Shown one piece after another: positions 1-12,355 of a stretch of DNA of 64,000 bases. The stretch comes from Saccopteryx bilineata (taxonomy: Eukaryota; Chordata; Mammalia; Chiroptera; Emballonuridae). The DNA is taken from NCBI RefSeq assembly GCF_036850765.1, contig NC_089495.1, positions 206,696,347 to 206,760,346 of the forward strand, written 5' to 3'. How positions within the stretch are numbered: position 1 is the stretch's first letter; each line of letters begins with the position of its first letter. The position numbers and the translations under genes were made by a program. The notes under the pieces were generated by a model. That model was given only the letters and a program-made list of their open reading frames with translations, did not search any database and had not been told where the DNA came from.

Positions 1-295
1 TGGCCTCTCATTGGTCAGTCTCCCATCCTCAACTCCTGGTGCCTCCAGAGGGACCTTGTTTCATCCATTCTAGGCATGCTCCTTCACACACTAACTTCCC
101 TGAAGTCGGAACTGTGCGTAGTCGATGGCACACCATGGCGGTGACAGCAGCCTGCAGATCTTACTTATGTGGCCTGTCTTAAAAATGGATGACTTCTTAG
201 ATTCAATAAGCAGGACGTCTTTCTAGACTAGATCAAGAACTTGTAGTTACTTCCCGTGTCTTACAGTCAAACCTCAAGTCCCTTTGTCCGCCAGA

Positions 296-660
296 GAGCG
301 TGTCTCATGGCCGGACACCGGCTGCTGCGTCCCCGGTGACAGCTCCAGGTCGGTCGGGTCCTCCGCTGTCCACGCCCGGCCGCTGTGCGCTGTGCCGTCC
401 ATCCTGGGAGGCAGCTCGTGGATCGCGTGGGCGGGGCTTCTCGGCCTCCCCCGCTCCTCCCTCCCCGCCTCCCTCCCCGCCTCTTCCTGTTGCTCGGGCC
501 GAACGGCACCCTGGGTGTTCCCAGCGCTGCGGCCAGTCTTCTTGACCCACCAGGACCCTCTAGAAAGTGGGGACCACTTCTTAACTCCGGGCGCTCCGGT
601 GTCTGCCGAGCAACGTTCTGTGGAGGTTTCGGTGAATTGATGAGAGCCGGGTAATGAACT
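296..660. promoter_or_regulatory. CpG-dense, CpG-island-like segment in the STK35 intron
   Basis: By hand count there are about 25 CpG dinucleotides between 301 and 540, in sequence that is roughly two-thirds G+C. The observed/expected CpG ratio is well above bulk mammalian DNA, whereas flanking sequence is much poorer in CpG. Intronic CpG islands can be alternative promoters or enhancers, but no TATA box, initiator or recognisable first exon is evident, so function is inference. Confidence 0.5.
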
Positions 661-924
661 GGCGGAGGAGGCTTGGGACTCGGAATGGGCTGGTTTGTGA
701 AATCCTGGCTATTTTGTGTCCCTTTCGAGGTGCTGCTGCCTTTCCATACGGTCCATACCGACTTCCTCTAACGCTGAGCGTGCCGGCGTCAAGGTTCTGG
801 GCAGAGGAGGCCGCGTTTTTGGGAGACAGATTCCAACGCTTCCTCTTCCTCTGAGTGATGAGATCTCATTTCTGGGAGACACCTGCTTGATTCCGGCCCC
901 GCCCTGTTCTCTGTCCCCGTGAAG

Positions 925-1006
925 GGTGGCACAGGGTGGGTCTGGGGGTACAGAGCTGGCTGCACGGTGGCACAGGGTGGGTCTGGGGGTACAGAGCTGG
1001 CTGCAC
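925..1006. repeat. 41-bp direct tandem duplication
   Basis: Two identical 41-bp copies (925-965 and 966-1006), each starting ggtggcacagg and ending ggctgcac. The exact identity suggests a recent duplication. Confidence 0.9.
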
Positions 1007-2019
1007 GGTCTCCTGTCCGTTGGACTTGGGGGAGGAGGTCGGAACCCTCCTGGTGGTGGGTCTGCCTCTTTCGTCAAAGCCCCCGTGACCCGGGAGGGAG
1101 AGTGGCTGTGGAGGCCACGCCCTGCGGTGCCACTCTGGGCTGTGGTCTGCAGCCAGCCGCTCGCCCTTCTCCCCCTGCCCTCGCCTCCAAAGCAGTGTCA
1201 CACAATGAATGGCCTTTAAAATGGCACCTGGGACCTGGTGCGCTCCCAAAGGTTCATTTCCCTCGAATCCTCACCACCTCTGAATAACACTCCCACTGCT
1301 TCTCCCGCCGGGAAGCTCACGTTTTAACTCTCATCAGTCTTACAGAGCAGAACCATCAGATTATACTAAACAAGGGAATTACAAAACTTAAGTAAAGTTT
1401 TCTTTCCTATTCAAGAACTGTAAATGTCATCTGGGAGTTCTACTAGTTGCTGTGTATCTCTGTTCCCATGATGCATCCTGAAACTGGGGAGTCCCCGTAG
1501 GCCGGCCCGGGCCCCGGGGCCCACTGCAGTGGGGGGCAGTGCTGAGGCTCCGTGAGCCCCACTCCGCCCAGCAAACCCCAGTGGCATTCTGGATCTCCAG
1601 GGCTCAGTGTCATTTCAGAACCAGCGTCTGGTAATCTCTGAAGTTTCTGCCTGTTTTCCCTTTCACAGTCCCCAGGTAAAGGATGAGATTAGGCCTGGGC
1701 TGCTCAGCAGCGGGATCGCCTGGGCGTCAGGCGCGTGTCCGTAGGCGGGCACGCCATGGAGTTTGGCTGTTGCAGCCTGAGAACTGGGACGTGTGATCAT
1801 CACTTCCGTTTTCCGACCAGGTTCATCTTTTGTCTGACACATGGCCTCCACCACTGGCGTCACTGAAATCGGTCACTTCCTAGGACTAGGCTGGGGTCCA
1901 GGAGGGATAATGATGTTGGTGACAGTCAGGATGTGATGCTCTCAGAGGACCTCACACTTGCCAGACCTATTTCAGGCCTGTGACCTAACTCACAGTTCTC
2001 TGTGGAGCAGGCGTCATCC

Positions 2020-2065
2020 TCGTCTGCTGGATGACAAGACTGAGGCTCAGGGACTTGCCCAGCGT
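2020..2065 (-). mobile_element. MIR-like SINE fragment
   Basis: The stretch reading 'gactgaggctcagggacttgcccag' on the + strand has the gist of the MIR core in inverse orientation. It is short and diverged. Confidence 0.35.
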
Positions 2066-4565
2066 CTGGCCGTCCTGCCTCAGTCTCCCCTTGTTTTCCT
2101 TTGACCTGAGGATCCAGTGAACCCGTGGGACTTCCTTGCGCCTGGTCTGTGCTCGTCCCCTGACGTCAGCTCGGCCTGCGGCTCTAGAGCAATGGCTGCA
2201 TCAAGGGCCCCATCCCTCTGCCATTGCGCTGAGGTGACGCAGCGGCCCGGCCAGCCTGCCTGCGGGGAGCGGTGGGAACTCCAGCCTGCCGCTCCTGTGT
2301 TGGGTGGGCGGGGGCTTCTGCCTAAAACGTGCAGCAGCTTCTGGGGAACCGCGCCTCCGCGGAGAAGGGCTCTCTGTCGCTAGGACAACTGGCGGTGGCC
2401 CCATTCGCCATCTGCCATGCCCATGGAGGCTGTGTGTGCTCCTGAGATTGGCTCCTCCCCAGTGCTCGCCCCTCCCCCAGCACCTCTGAGCCAGGCCCCT
2501 TCCCCGGAGCAAGCTCTCCGCCTACCCGCCGGGGTCCCCTCCACCCCACCCATGCGCCGACTCGGGGCACCCTTACCCCATCTCTTCCCCAGGGTTCTCA
2601 CCACCTGGACTTACACTGTAGTCTGTTTTGCAGACTTGTTTTCCTTCCACTTTGGTTGCCATAGTTCCCAACTCTGTATATAAAATAACCGTCCCTCCCA
2701 CCCTCTGTTTCCCCACTGCCTCAGTGAAAAAGTTGCACTGTTTTCTGATGTGGCCTTTGGAGAAGGGATTGGATGGCTTTTTAATCGTTTCCTTTCTGGC
2801 TCCACTGCCAGCAGACATTTCTTGTCCTTCTGTTTATGCGTCTTCATCGATTCAGAATTCCAATCACCACCTCATCTGCTGGTGTCTCTAGAAGGAGGGC
2901 CTCGGCCCGGGAGAGCCGTGACCTAGACAGACAGTCGTGAGATGGGAAACAGCGGACTTAGAAAAAAAACCCAAAAGCCCATCTGCTCTAAACTGGTTCT
3001 ACCTGTATCACTTTGATTGTGAGTAATATAAACAAACAAATTGTACAATTACAGGGGAAATGACGCCTGTCAGGTCATGGTCAGAAACCTGAGTGCTTCT
3101 GCCTGTCGGTCTTACTGCCTTAGCCTGGAACTCCCAACGCACTGCCTGCGGCAGACCGTGGGCCTTGGGCGTCTCGGTGGGCTGGGTGGGGAGGAGGGCG
3201 TCCCGGACCACAGTGCCCTGATAACAGAGACTAAGTGGTCGGTGATGAGGGAACCCTCGGGAGGCTCTGCGAGGGGGGCAGCCCTCGACTTTCGGTAGAC
3301 TCGAGACGCTGAAATGGGGTTCAGAGGACTTGGCCTTAGGCCCTGGCTTGGTCATGAACGGTTCACGTGGTCTCCTAGGACAGGCCGGCCTCGTCAGCTA
3401 AGTAAGACAGCTGTCCACTGAGGCTTCGCTCTCAGTACTGGTGGTCATCCAGTAAGGCCACGGTGTGCTGTGCGTTATTTCATAAAGAATATTGGGGTGT
3501 GCGTGGAGATGCCAGGTCCCCAGCTGCCCTGGTGCTTCTGAAGTTCAAAAGCAAAGACAGACCTGGGGTTTCAGGCCACACAACTTGATTCCACCTGTCC
3601 ATCTGCTTCGGACGCGCTGTCCCCGCCAGACTGCCCGCTTACACACCTCTCGTCCGTTTGTTCTTCGTCCCGCTGAGCGGTTCCGTCTCAGCCTAGAGTT
3701 CCCTTCTTGCCGATCGACTGCCTGCCCTGTCCTTTCGGGGTAACTTGAGTCCTGTCCCTCTGGTCTCGTTAGATCTGGGAGCTCCTGCCACCTCTCACTG
3801 TTCATGAAATGGCCTCGGCGCACAGCTTACGGTGGTTGCTTTTTAGGTGCCTGTTGTCCCCCTGAGAATGAGCTTTGTGGCGACGGGGAGTGCCGTGTGC
3901 TCCCTGTGCCGGGTGTGCGGCCGGCGGGCGAGCAGAGAACTGGTGACCGGAGCGCCCCTCCAGGCCACGTTCTAGGTGCAGAGACAGGAGTCGGCACACA
4001 GGTCAGGAAGGAGGGAGGAGAGGTCGTCTGCCTGGCTGGAGTCCCAGGCATGTGGCGGTCTTCCAGCCCAGGGGGTGTGGGTGCTGTGGTTCTGCCCATT
4101 TGGAGACGGAATAATGGAACACAGTGGTTTTGCAGTCTGAGTTGAGCCTTCACTCTTGAAGTCTCTGTGAGCCTCCAGTTCTTTATTTTATCCGATGGGG
4201 CCACTGGCTCCTGCCTCTGTAGGTAGTGGCAAATACTCATCTGAAGGCCAAGGGCCAGTGCAGGCACTCTGTAAGTTGTTACACATGACACTGACAGGAA
4301 GAAGTAGAAGCAGAAACTGGGAAGGGTGAGCCAGGTTGCCTCCTGGCTGGCTGTTCACCAGTCAGCATAACCCTGAGCTGCCACCCAGGCGCCCTGCATC
4401 CCAGTCCAGGTGCTCGGTGCCGGTCCCCACCGCTTGTGTTGGCTGTGTCTCCTTAGCTGTGACTCACCCGGTGTGAGTGGAGCTGGCCGGCCAGTGTAGA
4501 GCTCCCCTTGGATGGGAGCGATGGTCCCCAGCCACTCGCACCCCGAGTAGCCCGCATTCTGGTAG

Positions 4566-5342
<777 letters not shown>

Positions 5343-5379
5343 AATTCAGGGCAAAGCATCTTGGGTGTTTTTAAACTAG
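5343..5379 (+). other. STK35: Start of STK35 3' UTR, ending at a splice donor
   Basis: After the stop codon only 37 nt remain before a near-consensus donor, CTAG|GTGAGT, with the intron starting at 5380. The 3' UTR is therefore split by an intron. Because the stop lies less than about 50-55 nt from the junction, the normal transcript should escape nonsense-mediated decay. Donor quality is direct observation; its use is inferred. Confidence 0.7.
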
Positions 5380-5634
5380 GTGAGTGTACTCTTCTTGTCG
5401 TGCATGCTGTCTTCCTGGACCGGCGTCCGCCCGGGGCCCCGGGGTGGGCCCTGTGCAGTCTCAGGGGAGGCAGGGTGGAGATCTGAGTGCTTGTTATCCG
5501 AGACGCCCCAAGTCTGAGGAGGAGCCACGGGGATTCTCTAGGTGTGAGCCGAACATCTGCAGGGGTGTTCTGAATGGGGGTGGCGTTTGAGCTGAGTCGG
5601 CTGAGTTTTCTAGAAATATTTTTCCTTATCAATT

Positions 5635-5640
5635 AATAAA
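5635..5640 (+). other. Possible intronic polyadenylation signal
   Basis: AATAAA lies 256 bp after the donor, followed by sequence with modest GT content and a T-run near 5685. If used it would give a short STK35 mRNA with an unspliced 3' UTR. A hexamer alone is weak evidence. Confidence 0.3.
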
Positions 5641-5989
5641 TGCTTACAGCAGAAAATGTGCACAGAAGAAAAAGGTTTGGGCGGTTTTTTTCGGAGGATG
5701 AACTCAGTCCCTAACTGCGTCCCTCCTGTTTGCACGTGCGGTTCTGCCTGGCTGGGTGCAGGCGTGTCCCTGCTCTCTGACGCCACACCAGCCTGAGCAT
5801 CTCACCTGGTGCCGTGCTGTGGAAGTGTGGCTTTCCATAACTGACATTCATCATGTCCGCCATAATGTCACCCTTCTACTGTAGATATCAGAGGGTTTCT
5901 CCATTTCTAGGCACTAAACAGTGTGTGAGGGAGTGTTCTTACCTGGAAGTTTTGCTTATTTAAGTTACTGCCCACATTTATCGTGGGCT

Positions 5990-6250
5990 TTTCCTCCTCA
6001 AGTATCGTACCAGGCTCTGGGGCAGCGGTGGTAAGCAGCACTGGAAACTGGCCCCATCCTCATGAATTCTGCAGCTTGATGGAGGAGAGAAACATTCATA
6101 TTTATCACAGCTGCTTTGCAACAAAGAAGAGGTGTTAAGGAACATTGACCTTTCAGGATGGTGCTCAGAGGCGAGAGCAGGGACCTGGGGCCACCGAGGC
6201 AGCAGTCCGGGTAAAGACCCAGACTCTGCAAGGACCGGAGCCAGAGGGAG
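5990..6250 (+). mobile_element. L2-like LINE fragment (3' end)
   Basis: The run 'taccaggctctggggcagcggtggtaag...ccatcctcatgaattctgcagc' follows the pattern of the L2 3' end (final-size, running-total and stock phrases typical of that consensus). It is old and diverged. Confidence 0.5.
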
Positions 6251-6629
6251 CCTAGCGCATTTGAGGGACTCCACCGATTTGGGTATCGGGAGAACAGTGG
6301 TCATATAGATCAGTGGTTTACAGCCGCCAGTCTGCGGGCCGGTGCTGGTCTGGGACAGAATCAGCCCCGATACTGCATGAAGAGGATGGAGTCCTGGCTC
6401 CTGGCCGGCCTTTCTGTTAGACCTGTTGTCACGGCTGTGACTCTGGCTGCACGCAGGAGACACACGTGGCCCCCATGCCGGCCCCATGAAGAGAGGCCTC
6501 CATAACTGGGGTTGTAGGTTTCAGAGTAACGTTTAAGTCAGGGTTTCAGTTTTCTAACAGTGAAAGGCAGTGCGCTTTGGGCTGGAAAGACGGGATCCTT
6601 CGGAAAGGAGTGCTGCCTGGTGGCCTCGC

Positions 6630-6780
6630 TGGGACCGAGTCCTGGTGTCTGTGGTTCGCTGGCTGTGTGGCTTCAGGCGGTTGTTTTACCTCTCTGGCTT
6701 TTATCATCTATGAAATAAAGCGGATCGTGTTTGTCTCATTGAGGTTGTTGGGGTGCACAAGAGGTTGTGAAAGCGCCCTG
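6630..6780 (+). mobile_element. MIR SINE
   Basis: The MIR order is visible: 'gctggctgtgtggcttcaggc', 'acctctctggctttt', 'catctatgaaataaa', then a 3' portion ending 'gtgaaagcgccctg'. This is the ancient tRNA-derived mammalian SINE. Confidence 0.7.
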
Positions 6781-6796
6781 TAAGAACGGTCTAGAC

Positions 6797-7304
6797 TAGG
6801 GGTCAACCCAGTCCCTGCCGCCCCCTAGTGGTGGTCAGCCCGGTCCCTGCCGCCCCCTAGTGGTGGTCAGCCCGGTCCCTGCCGCCCCCTAGTGGTGGTC
6901 AGCCCGGTCCCTGCCGCCCCCTAGTGGTGGTCAGCCCGGTCCCTGCCGCCCCCTAGTGGTGGTCAGCCCGGTCCCTGCCACCCCCTAGAGGGTGTTCCAG
7001 CTTTCATGGTGGGCGGTAGTGGAGCAACCAAAGTATAAATAAAAAGATAGATTTAACTAGAGTAAGTTGTTTTATAAAGATTTATTCTACCAAACTTGGC
7101 GAAAATCTGACATAAAGTACTTGGTAAGTAATTAATTAGTATATGCTCTAACATGCTGTAACTCTGCTTTATAAATTTTATAAAGTAAAGTTACTTCCCT
7201 ACTTTATAAATCACCATGACTGTGGAACCAGTGGGCGGTTAGAAAATGTTACTACTAACAGATACAAAAAGTGGGCGGTAGGTATAAAAAGGTTGACAAC
7301 CCCG
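6797..7304. mobile_element. hAT-type non-autonomous DNA transposon with TSD
   Basis: The element is flanked by gtctagac (6789-6796) and gtctagat (7305-7312). These agree at 7 of 8 positions and fit the nTCTAGAn target preference of hAT elements. The ends are inverted: 'taggggtcaacc' on the left against the complement of 'ggttgacaaccccg' on the right. There is no transposase. The left third is a tandem array (separate entry); the rest is AT-rich with palindromic 'ttataaa' blocks and repeated 'gtgggcggt' motifs near the right end. Shifting the boundary by 1-2 bp is possible. Confidence 0.8.
6809..6990. repeat. 32-bp tandem array with a CTCF-core-like motif in each unit
   Basis: Five full 32-bp units (from 6809, 6841, 6873, 6905 and 6937) plus a sixth partial, diverged unit. 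Units are nearly identical. Each full unit contains gccccctagtgg, whose complement CCACTAGGGGGC fits the CTCF core CCASYAGRKGGC at all 12 positions (6820-6831, 6852-6863, 6884-6895, 6916-6927, 6948-6959). All five point the same way, with the core on the minus strand. Binding is not shown, only the motif. Confidence 0.9.
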
Positions 7305-8554
7305 GTCTAGATGAAATGGTAGAGGGGAGGATTTTAGATGCGCACTTCTGACTCGGGGTGGAAGTCTTGTCTCCTGCTTTTTCCTGAAAGTGGGGGTCTT
7401 CCGTGGGGGTCTTGCTTCTGGTGCTTACCAAATGGTTTTTTCCCAAACAGAGCTGTCCCCAGGACAACTCTGTCCAATGGCTTGTTTGAGGACAATTATC
7501 TATTTTTAAAGGTCACTCAGTGATGAATTCTATCTTTCTCTTATTTGTCATTTTTTTTAAAGATGCTTAATTCCTTCGTAATGGTTGCTGCCAGCCGGCC
7601 ACAAGCCTGACCCAACATGGGCGGCCAGCCAGACTGATGTCCCAGGTGCCAGCGCCCACATGTCACCAGGGAGGGGGTTCTGGGGCTGAGGGACTGCCTT
7701 CTGGCCGGCTCACTGTCTGATACACAGACCTCGGTTACTAAGGCCTTTGGGAGCCAGGGCTGCGCGTGACGGTTCTTTGGAGCAGACAGCACCAGCCTGC
7801 TGAGGCAGTCGTGTGGGTGTGGTCTGAGAGGCCACAGGGAAGAGTCTTCGCTCCCTCTGACCTGTCGCTGCTCCCCTCGGAGAGAGCAGTCAGGCCAGGC
7901 TCGTGTTGAAGTGGCGAGTGCTGTATTTACCCTGGCCTGGGGTAGCAAGCGGGGGTCTGGGTCGGCCCCGTGACTGGTTTCCGATTTTGCTTCTGTTTTG
8001 CAAGAGCTGAGGCTTTCTGTTTTTGAATGTGGGGGTCGTCACACCTCTTGTTGGGCCCCGGTGGTCTTCTGGACTCACAGACGTCCACTCGTCTGACCGC
8101 AGCAGCATGCTAGCTCACACTGAAGCTGTGGGAGCCGATCGGGGCACTTGCTTCCTCTCGGCTGGAATTATATCCCAAGCTGAGTCACGTTCCAGAGTGG
8201 CAGGTTCATCAGAAGTGACAGTAAAAGCTCAGTGAGAAGGGGCTCAGCTGACGTGGCTCATTTCAGACAGCGAAGTCTCCAGAGCACAGTCACAGAGGGT
8301 AACTTAAAAACGTGGTTTTAGGTGAGAAATGGGGAGCCCAGGACGAGATCTGTCCACAGGTCTCTTCTGTTGAGAGTGACTTGCTGGCCCAGCCATCAGG
8401 ACTGCCCTCCCTGGGGGAGGTGGCCCGGGTAGCTTTGGGGCTGCAGCCCCCGTGGCCGCCCTGCCTCCCGAGTATGGAGGCTGAGGGGTTCGGCCAAAGG
8501 GGGCACAGTGCTGCGTTGACCAGAGATGGTGTTACTTGTAGGTCATCCCTGGGC

Positions 8555-8650
8555 AAAGTGCTTTATGACCCTTATCTCGTTAACATCAGTAAGTAACTTC
8601 CTGAAGGTCACAGAGCTAATAGGCAGTACAGCCATGGTTGGCTTGACCCC
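8555..8650 (-). mobile_element. MIR-family fragment
   Basis: 'aagtaacttcctgaaggtcacagagctaataggcagtacagcc' is the inverse MIR core. It is diverged. Confidence 0.55.
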
Positions 8651-10489
8651 GTAGGGTGTGTTACCTCATTGAATCACCTGTAAACGCAATGCTTTTATAG
8701 CTGAATTCAACAAACAGCTGTGCAGGGGGTAGATGGGTCCTCCTGGGTGTGGGGGCGGGGTGGAGGTGGGGGCCCTGGTGCAGTAGCTTCCAGCTTGGAG
8801 GGCGTTGTTCTCTGAGACGCTCAGTGCTGGTAAACAGCTAGGCAGGAAGCCCGAAGGGATGTGTAAGCAAGCAAGGAAGGCTTCATGGGAGAGGCGAAAC
8901 TACCGCAGGGACCAGAGCTAGAGGTTTGATTCTTCGCCCCTGAGGCTTGTCCCACTGTCTCTGGTGGAGCCTTGAGCAAAGGGAGGGTGGGAGGAGGGAG
9001 AGGCCAGTGACCCAAAGTGGATGATTAGATTCCTAGAGAGTGGGGGTTTTAGTTAAAGTGCAGAGGTCGTTGGGAGGAGTGTGTGGGCTGGCGAGTCCTT
9101 GTCAAGGTCTTTGGTCCAAGCAGACCCGGGGCCTCGGAGCCTCTTGGGTCCCTGTCTGTAAAGTAGAAGTCCAGCCCTGCCTCCGCCTTTCTCCCCAGAC
9201 CCCACGGAGCTGTGTGCGCGTGAGGGGCGCAGGGAACGAGGGGCGCCAGGTCGTTGGCGTCTCTGTCCCCCGAGGTGTTAAGCTTAGCCTTCGCTGGGTG
9301 GCCTGGTGGCCCTAGGGACCAGCATGCAGGACGTCCTCTGGGGCCTGGCCTGTCTCGGCGTTTCCTGGGAGACCCTGGTGGGGAAGGCTGCTGTTTGTGA
9401 GGTCCGCCAGCCCCGAGCGCTCTGGTCCCTGCTCCTGCGGCATCCATGTCAGCGAGGCGGCTGAGCCGTGGGTTATGTAACGTGGCCTCCAGGGATGCTC
9501 TGTCCCTTGAAGCTCTACAGGACATCAAAGCATCCGCGAGGGACAGGCCTGCCACAGGCTTCGCTGCTCCTGTTCTCCTTGGCATCCGTGGCTCCTCCCA
9601 GCCCAGACAGCGTCCCTCTGGGCAGCTCGGAACTGCTCCTGCACCTCCCTGCTGTGAGCACAGCTGCCTGACGCTGGGGCCTCGGGTCCCTGTCCTCTCA
9701 CCGGGTGCACAGAGAACCCAGCAGCGGCAACAGTTCCTGGTTACAAAAGCCTGCTCGGAGGGCCCCTGACGAGTGCAGGGCAGAGGGCTGCCCTTTTATC
9801 TCCAGTCCTGAGTTAAGTACTGTAGTATGTTACTATCCTAACGGCATCTGCAGGCTGTTTCCTGTTACCGCCTGGATCTGCAGGTGGGAGAGCTGAGAAC
9901 CACTCTCCTGTGACTGAGTCGGGATGTGAAACAGGGTTCCTGACTGAACATTCCGGGGCCCGTGCTGCCCCTTCCGGCCTCTTGAACAGCAGCTTCTGAT
10001 GGGTTTCTCTGTTTTTCGAGGCAGACTGAGTTCCCCTCCAAACAGCATCACACAGGTGGCCCTGTTGCTCATTTATTGAACCTTGACTAGAGCAAGGGAC
10101 TGACTGCATCATTTCTGCCTGTCCTTGGTGTGGCTGCCTGCAGCCCTGTGCGGGAAGGCCCTGGGCCGAGGCCCACCTGGTGAGCGGGCAGCGCCCGGTG
10201 GAGTGTGGGTGCTGTAGAAGCTCGTGCTGCCCCCGCGGGGACGGGCGCAGCAGTGGGGATGAGACAGGGGCAGTGCGGTGGTAGGCGTGACTTGGAAAGA
10301 GTGGACAGAATGCTTTCTGGAGAACGTGGTGTCCTGGGCTGGTTCTTGAAAGTATGTAGGTATAGAGGTGCCTGTCGGCCAGGTGATGAGTGAAGAGGCC
10401 ACATCTTGGGGTTTGTCAGGACAAGGCTGGCAAGGGGAGAGGGCACTGTTCTAGAGACATTCTCAGCCAGCGATGCAGCCACGGCCAGG

Positions 10490-10785
10490 GCGCACGCAGG
10501 GGTGGGGAGGAGCAGGGGAGGGGAGGAGCTGGGGGGGCGCATGGAGGGGAGGGGCTGGGGGGGCGCACGCAGGGGAGGGGAGGGGCTGGGGGGGGGCGCA
10601 CGCAGGGGAGGGGAGAGGCTGGGGGGGCGCACGCAGGGGAGGGGAGGGGCTGGGGGGGCGCACGCAGGGGAGGGGAGGGGCTGGGGGGCGCACGCAGGGG
10701 AGGGGAGAGGCTGGGGGGGCGCACGCAGGGGAGGGGAGGGGCTGGGGGGCGCACGCAGGGGAGGGAGGGGCTGGGGGGGCTCCCG
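10490..10785. repeat. G-rich minisatellite (about 31-bp unit), quadruplex-prone
   Basis: About eight to nine units of the general form 'ggcgcacgcaggggaggggaggggctgggg', with small length changes in the G runs. Every unit has several runs of four or more G, so the + strand can form G-quadruplexes. Long open frames in all three + frames (Gly/Arg-rich) and their complements (Pro-rich) are by-products of the repeat. Confidence 0.9.
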
Positions 10786-12182
10786 AGGCTCCGTGCTGAT
10801 GAAGGAGGGCGGCCCTCTCTTTCCCCGGGCGAGCCCTCAGTGCTGCTACAGAATCGGGGAGCCGAGACCTCCTGCCGCGATTCCAGGGTTCAGAGGCCTG
10901 GCAAGCCTTAAAACCGCCAGCCGGGTTTAAAATAAATCAATACCATAAAATACAGCAATGAATTTCCCAACTTAAGAGGAATTTCACTTTCTGTTAGAGG
11001 TGCCAGGGGAAAGCTGTAACTCAGCCCGCATCGCACACAGGTCAGAATTCTGTTTTGTTTCTTTGTAAAAGAAAGCGATGTCTGGGGACTCGGGAGGGGT
11101 GGATTAGAGCCACCTAGACGTGCCACCGGGCACGGGGAGGGACGCGGTGGTGCTGTGTCCCTGCGGCACGGAGGAGCTGGACGTGGGCCCAGGCAGGTCA
11201 TCTTGCGAATGGTGACCTGATTTTTCAGGATGGAGAGGCGTGGCAAGCCGGCGGGCGGGTCGGCTTCTCTGGACCGTGTTGGGTTGCTGGGTTGCAGTCT
11301 CGGCCGTCTGTTCCGGTGGCAGCATCACGTGATGCGAGCCGTTGACTCATTCTGCATTTACGTCCATCCTTTTGCATAAAGGAAACCCTAAAATGTCGTG
11401 TGCAACACCCTCTGGTCTCCGTCTCTGCCTTTCCTCAGACATGTCTAAGACATGTCCTCCCAGAAGGCTCAGCCAGGGCGGCCCGCGGACCGGAGGCGTG
11501 GTGCTCACAGATGTGGGCAGGACGCGTGAGCCTTCCCGGCACGGCCCAGCTGGCACCAAACACGGGGGGGCTGGGCATCCCGGGGAAGGCTCGTTTTGTT
11601 GTTAGTAACCCGATGGCCTGCTTGGAGTAGATGAATGTCTGGAAGGAGCCCTCTGTTTGCAGGGGCAGTGGGAGTGAGTGACTGAACCACACCCCAGACA
11701 CACAGCAGGGTGACGTTTACCTTTAGAAAACAAAGTTACTTGGGAGTTTGCTCTAGTTGCCTAAACTGAAGTCCAGGTGTCACCGCTGACATTGTCCCGA
11801 GTTCTTCCTCCCGGGTCCAGAGCACGGAGCCTCTGGGGGGCGGGCCCTTCAGCCCGGGGCTTCCGGAGTCCCACAGCAGGGGCTCAGCTGTCCCTGGAAC
11901 GCCCGCTTTCCACCTACTCACAGGGTCTTATTGAGTTTGGGCATAACCGAGGTGCCACACCAGGCCCAGCTGTGTGAGTTCAGGGTCGACAGCCGGTCAT
12001 ATGGCCTGGGTCCAGTCTGGGTCCAGTGACCACGGTCAGAAAGGCCGCTCCCACGTTAGCAGTGGACGGAAGCGAGGGGGCCGTGAGCAGGTGTCCTGTG
12101 AGCTGGGACCAGCCCTCCCTCCCCCTCCTCACCCCCTGCTGCCCCTCAGCGCACGCACACAGGGCGGTGACAGACCTTAGCA

Positions 12183-12355
12183 CAGTGGCTCTCACAGTGT
12201 GGCCCCAGACTGGCAGCATCCCAGGGAATTGTTAGAGATGCCCGTGTCCGGCCCCTCCGCAGACCCCGGGGTGTCAGCGGGACGGTGCTCAGCAGCCCCT
12301 GGGGACGCCGCTGCTCTCGCTGCTCTCGTCTGAAACTGGCCGAGCACCCTCTGCC
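12183..12355 (+). mobile_element. MER5-like hAT-Charlie remnant
   Basis: Starts 'cagtggctctcacagtgtggccccagac', continues 'ggcagcatcccagggaattgttagagatgc', and has a 'cccagac..ccc' middle typical of MER5. It is GC-shifted and the right end is degraded. Confidence 0.65.

Noticed and set aside
6809..6990. CRISPR-like direct repeats
   Set aside because: The units abut with no unique spacers, and the setting is a mammalian transposon.
10390..10930. Gly/Arg-rich and Pro-rich open frames of 100-180 codons
   Set aside because: All span the G-rich minisatellite and are open in several frames at once.
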